DNA of 64,000 nt, taken from assembly GCF_030272615.1 (NCBI RefSeq), contig NC_081411.1:830570160-830634159 (forward strand). The letters run 5' to 3'. Position 1 is the first letter of the stretch; every line of letters begins with the position of its first letter. The notes under the pieces were generated by a model. It saw only the letters and a list, made by a program, of their open reading frames with translations. It ran no database searches and was not told where the DNA came from. Origin of the DNA: Cryptomeria japonica. Lineage: Eukaryota; Streptophyta; Pinopsida; Cupressales; Cupressaceae. The position numbers were made by a program, and so were the translations under genes. Shown in pieces: positions 60,301 to 64,000 of this stretch.

Positions 60301-63300
60301 GGTGTCCTAATGGGTCATATGGTGTCTTATGACCCCTTAGGACACCATATGACCACTTAGGACACAAAATGGTTTTATTATGGGTTGTATGGTTTCCTAA
60401 GGGGTCATATAGTGTCTTATTGGGCCATAGGACACCATATGACCCGTTAGGTGTCATTGCAGATCATATTGTGTCTTAACGAGTCATATGGTGTGTTATG
60501 ACCCCTTAAGACACCATATGACCCTTTAGGACACCATATGACCCATAATGACACCATATGGTGTCAGAAGGGGTCATATAGTGTCCTAAGGGGTCATAGG
60601 ACACCATATGACCCCTTAGGATACAATGTGAACCCTAAAGATATTTAAAGGGTTATATGGTGTCCTAAGGGGTCATATGGTGTCCTAAGGGGTTATATGA
60701 CCCCTTAGGACACCATATGACCCATAATGACACTATATGGTGATCTGAGGGGTCACATTGTGTCCTAAGGGGTCATATCATGTCCTATGACCTCTTAGGA
60801 CACCATATGACCCCTTAGGAAACAATATGGTGTCGTTATGGGTCGTATGGTGTCGTAAGGGTTCATATGGTATCCTATGACCCCTTAGGAAACAATATGG
60901 TGTCGTTATGGGTTGTATGGTGTCCTCAGGGGTCATATGGTATCTTATGATCCCTTAGGACACCGTATGACCCCTTAGCACACAATATGGTGTCGTTATA
61001 GGTCGTATGGTGTCCTAAGGAGTCATATGGTGTCCTATGGGGCCATAAGACACCATATGATCCCTTAGGTGTCGTTAGGGATCATATTGTGTCTTAATGG
61101 GTCATATGGTGTGTCATGAACCCTTAAGGTGCCATATGACCGTTTAGGATAGCATACGACTCATAATGACAACATATGGTGTTCTAAGGGGTCATATAGT
61201 GTCCTAAGGGGTCATAGGACACCATATGACCCTTTATGACACAATGTGAACCCTAACGACATGTAAGTGGTTATATGGTATCCTAAGGGGTCATATGACA
61301 CTATATGACCCGTGAGGACACCATATGACTCCTTAAGACAACATATGACCCATAACAATAATATATGGTGTTCTAAGGGGTCACATGGTGTGATAAGGGG
61401 TCATATGGTATCCTATGACCCCTTACGACACCATATGACCCCTTAGGACATGATATGGTGTCATTATGGGTCGTATGGTGTCCTAAGGGATCATATGGTG
61501 TCCTATGACCCTTTAGGACACCGCATGACCCCTTAGGACACAATATGGTGTTGTTATGGGTCGTATGGTTTCCTAAGGGGTCATATGGTGTCCTATGGGG
61601 CCATAGGACACCAGATGACCTCTTAGGTGTCATTAGGGATCATATTGTATCTTAACGGGTCATATGGTGTGTGATGACCCCTTAAGACACCATATGACCC
61701 CTTAGGACACCATACGAATCATAATGACACCATATGGTGTCCTAAGGGGTCATATAGTGTCCCAAGAGGTCATAGGACACACCATATGACCCCTTAGGAA
61801 ATAATGTGAACTCTAACGACACATAAGGGGCTATATGGTATCCTAAGGGGTCATATAGTGTCCCAAGAGGTCTTAAGACACCATATTACCCCTTAGGGTA
61901 CAATGTGAACCCTAACAACACATAAGGGGTTATATGGTATCCTAAGGGCTCATATGAAACTATATGACCCATTAGGACAACATATGACCCCCTAGGACAT
62001 AATAAGACCCATAATGACACCATATGGTGTTCTAAGGGGTCACATGGTGTCGTAAGGGGTCATATGGTATCTTATGACCCCTTAGGACACCATATGACCC
62101 CTTAGGTCATATGGTATCATTATGGGTCGTATGGTGTCCAAAGTGGTCATATGGTTTCCTATGGGGCCATAGGACACCATATGACCCCTTAGGTGTTGTT
62201 AGGGATCATATTGTGTCTTAACAAGTCATATGGTGTGTTATGACCCCTTAAGACACCATATGACCCCTTGGGACACCATACGACCCATAATGACACCATA
62301 TAGTGTCCTAAGGGGTCATATAGTGTCCTAAGGGGTCATAGGACACCATATGATCCCTTAGGACATAATGTGAACCCTAATGACATGTAAGGGATTATAT
62401 GGTATCCTAAGGGGTCATAGGACACTATATGACCTGCTAGGACACCATATGACCCCTTAGGACACCATACGACCCATAACAACACTATATGGTGTTCTAA
62501 CAGGTAACATGGTGTCGTAAGTGGTCATATGGTGTCCTATGACCCCTTAAGACACCATATGACACGTTAGGACACAATATGGTGTCGTTATGGGTCGTAT
62601 GGTGTCCTAAGGAGTCATATGGTGTCCTATGGAGTCATAGGACACCATATGACCCCTTAGATATTGTTAGGGATCATATTGTCTTAACGGGTCATATGGT
62701 GTGTTATGACACCATAAGACACAATATGACCCCTTAGGACACCTTATGTTGTCATATGGTGTCCTAAGGGGTCATATGGAGTCCTATGGGATCATAAGAC
62801 ACCTAATGATAGCTTAGGACACCATATGACCCATAATGACACCATATGGTGTCCTAAGGGGTCATATAGTGTCCTAAGAGGTCATAGGACACCATATGAC
62901 CCCTTAGGACACAATGTGAACAATAATGACAAGGAAGGGGTTATGTGGTATCCTAAGGCATCATAGGACACTATATGACCTATTAGTATACCATATGACC
63001 CCTTAGGACACCATATGACCCATACCGACACTATATGGTGTTCTAAATGGTCACATGGTTTCCTAAGGGGTCATCTAGTGTCTTATGACCCCTTAGGACT
63101 CCAGATGACCCCTTAGGACACAATATAGTGTCCTTATGGGTTGTATGGTGTCATAAGGGTCCATATGGTGTCCTATTACCACTTAGGACACCATATGACC
63201 CCTTAAGAAACAATATGGTGTTGTTATGGGCCATATGGTGTCCTAAGCAGTCATATGGTGTCCTATGGGATCACAAGACACCATATGACCCCTTAGGTGT

Positions 63301-64000
63301 CGTTAGGGATCATATTGTGTCTTAATGGATCATATGGTGTGTTATGATCCCTAAGGGGGCATAGGACACAATATGACCCCTTAGGACACAATGTGAAGCC
63401 TAACAACATGTAAGGGGTTATATGGTATCCTAAGGGGTCATAGGACACTATATGACCTGTTAGGACACCATATGATGCCTTAGGACACCATATGACCCAT
63501 AACGACACTATATGGTCTTCTAAGGGGTCACATGGAGTCATAAGGGGTCATATGGTATCCTATAACCCCTTAGGACACCATTTGACCCCTTAGGACAAAT
63601 TATGGTGTCATTATGGGTTGTATGGAGTCCTAAGGGGTCATATGGTGTCCTTTGACCCCTTATGACACCATATGACCCATTAGGACACAATATGGTGTCG
63701 TTATGGGCCGTATGATGTCCTAAGGGGTCATATGGTGTCTTAAGGGGTCATAACACACCATATGACCTGTTAAGACAATATGATCCCTAATGACACCTAA
63801 GGGGTCATATGGCATCCTATGGGGTCATATGGAATCCTATGGGGTCATATGGTGTTCTATTGGGCCATAGGATGCCATATGACCTCTTAGGTGTCGTTAG
63901 GGACCATATTGTGTCTTAACAGGTCATATGGTGTGTTATGGCCCCTTAAGACACCATATGACCCCTTAGGACACCATACAACACATAATGACACCATATG
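57361..64000. repeat. Palindromic-word satellite, block 3, with ~540-bp higher-order repeats
   Basis: About 6.6 kb of 20-bp words (CATATGACCCCTTAGGACAC and reverse complement) in alternating orientation; it runs off the window. The landmark TGTGAACCCTAACGAC recurs near 57491, 58017, 58520, 59531, 60069, 60627, 61243, 61804, 61911, 62367, 62913 and 63389. A second landmark, GGGATCATATTGTGTCTTAA, recurs once per large unit. This gives higher-order units of about 450-620 bp. Inverted pairs such as 57631-57676 have 18-bp arms around 10 nt. Cys/Pro/Gly-rich frames here are repeat translations. Confidence 0.95.

Noticed and set aside
59355-63541. Frames such as GVLRGHRTPYDPLGHH on both strands
   Set aside because: They are periodic readings of the satellite words; the period matches the DNA repeat and no family matches.

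Overview
The window looks like gene-poor, repeat-dominated nuclear DNA of a land plant with a large genome, most likely a gymnosperm such as a conifer. The evidence is nested and decayed LTR retrotransposons, terpene synthase pseudogenes of seed-plant type, plant-type short introns (GT...AG, 78-118 bp), long AT-rich spacers and no bacterial features. No intact protein-coding gene is visible; nearly everything recognisable is a pseudogene, a mobile element or a repeat. The lineage call is inference.

Layout. 1-1746: two diverged tandem LTR-like units on the minus strand. 1767-2105: CA/TA/CT microsatellites. 2112-4066 and 9032-10572: one satellite array built from short self-complementary words, split by a 4,965-bp element (4067-9031) with a 5-bp ATCAT target duplication; that element carries one ~1,030-codon frame broken by 12 stops but no frameshift. 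10573-11196: polypyrimidine tract. About 11,600-20,560: a two-gene element with transposase-like gene A (+) and gene B (-) converging on a 359-bp tandem array. 20,835-31,764: a 5'-truncated Ty1/copia element interrupted by a Ty3/gypsy chromovirus (21965-29546, ATTGG duplication) that contains an extra internal LTR and primer-binding site. 31,800-33,505: tandem repeats, an LTR fragment and a TATG microsatellite. 34,494-39,178: two terpene synthase pseudogenes. 39,301-41,571: a 5'-truncated LINE, minus strand, with a 17-bp duplication, carrying an additional gag-like frame. 42,060-46,690: non-coding repeats with several clusters of palindromic words. About 47,690-57,150: a second copy of the two-gene element, here B (+), 359-bp array, A (-). 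57,361-64,000: a second, larger block of the same satellite family with ~540-bp higher-order repeats.

Main result. The two A/B elements, each with the satellite on its A side, give the window an overall mirror arrangement: satellite, A, array, B ... B, array, A, satellite. A has an RNase H-like transposase signature and an intron at the same position in both copies; B is a multi-exon, Cys-containing protein I do not recognise. The two are always convergent and always share the 359-bp array. I regard this as a candidate undescribed two-gene plant DNA transposon, or alternatively an old inverted duplication. Comparing the two A copies shows CAG codons turned into TAG, which fits C-to-T decay at methylated CHG sites in silenced DNA.
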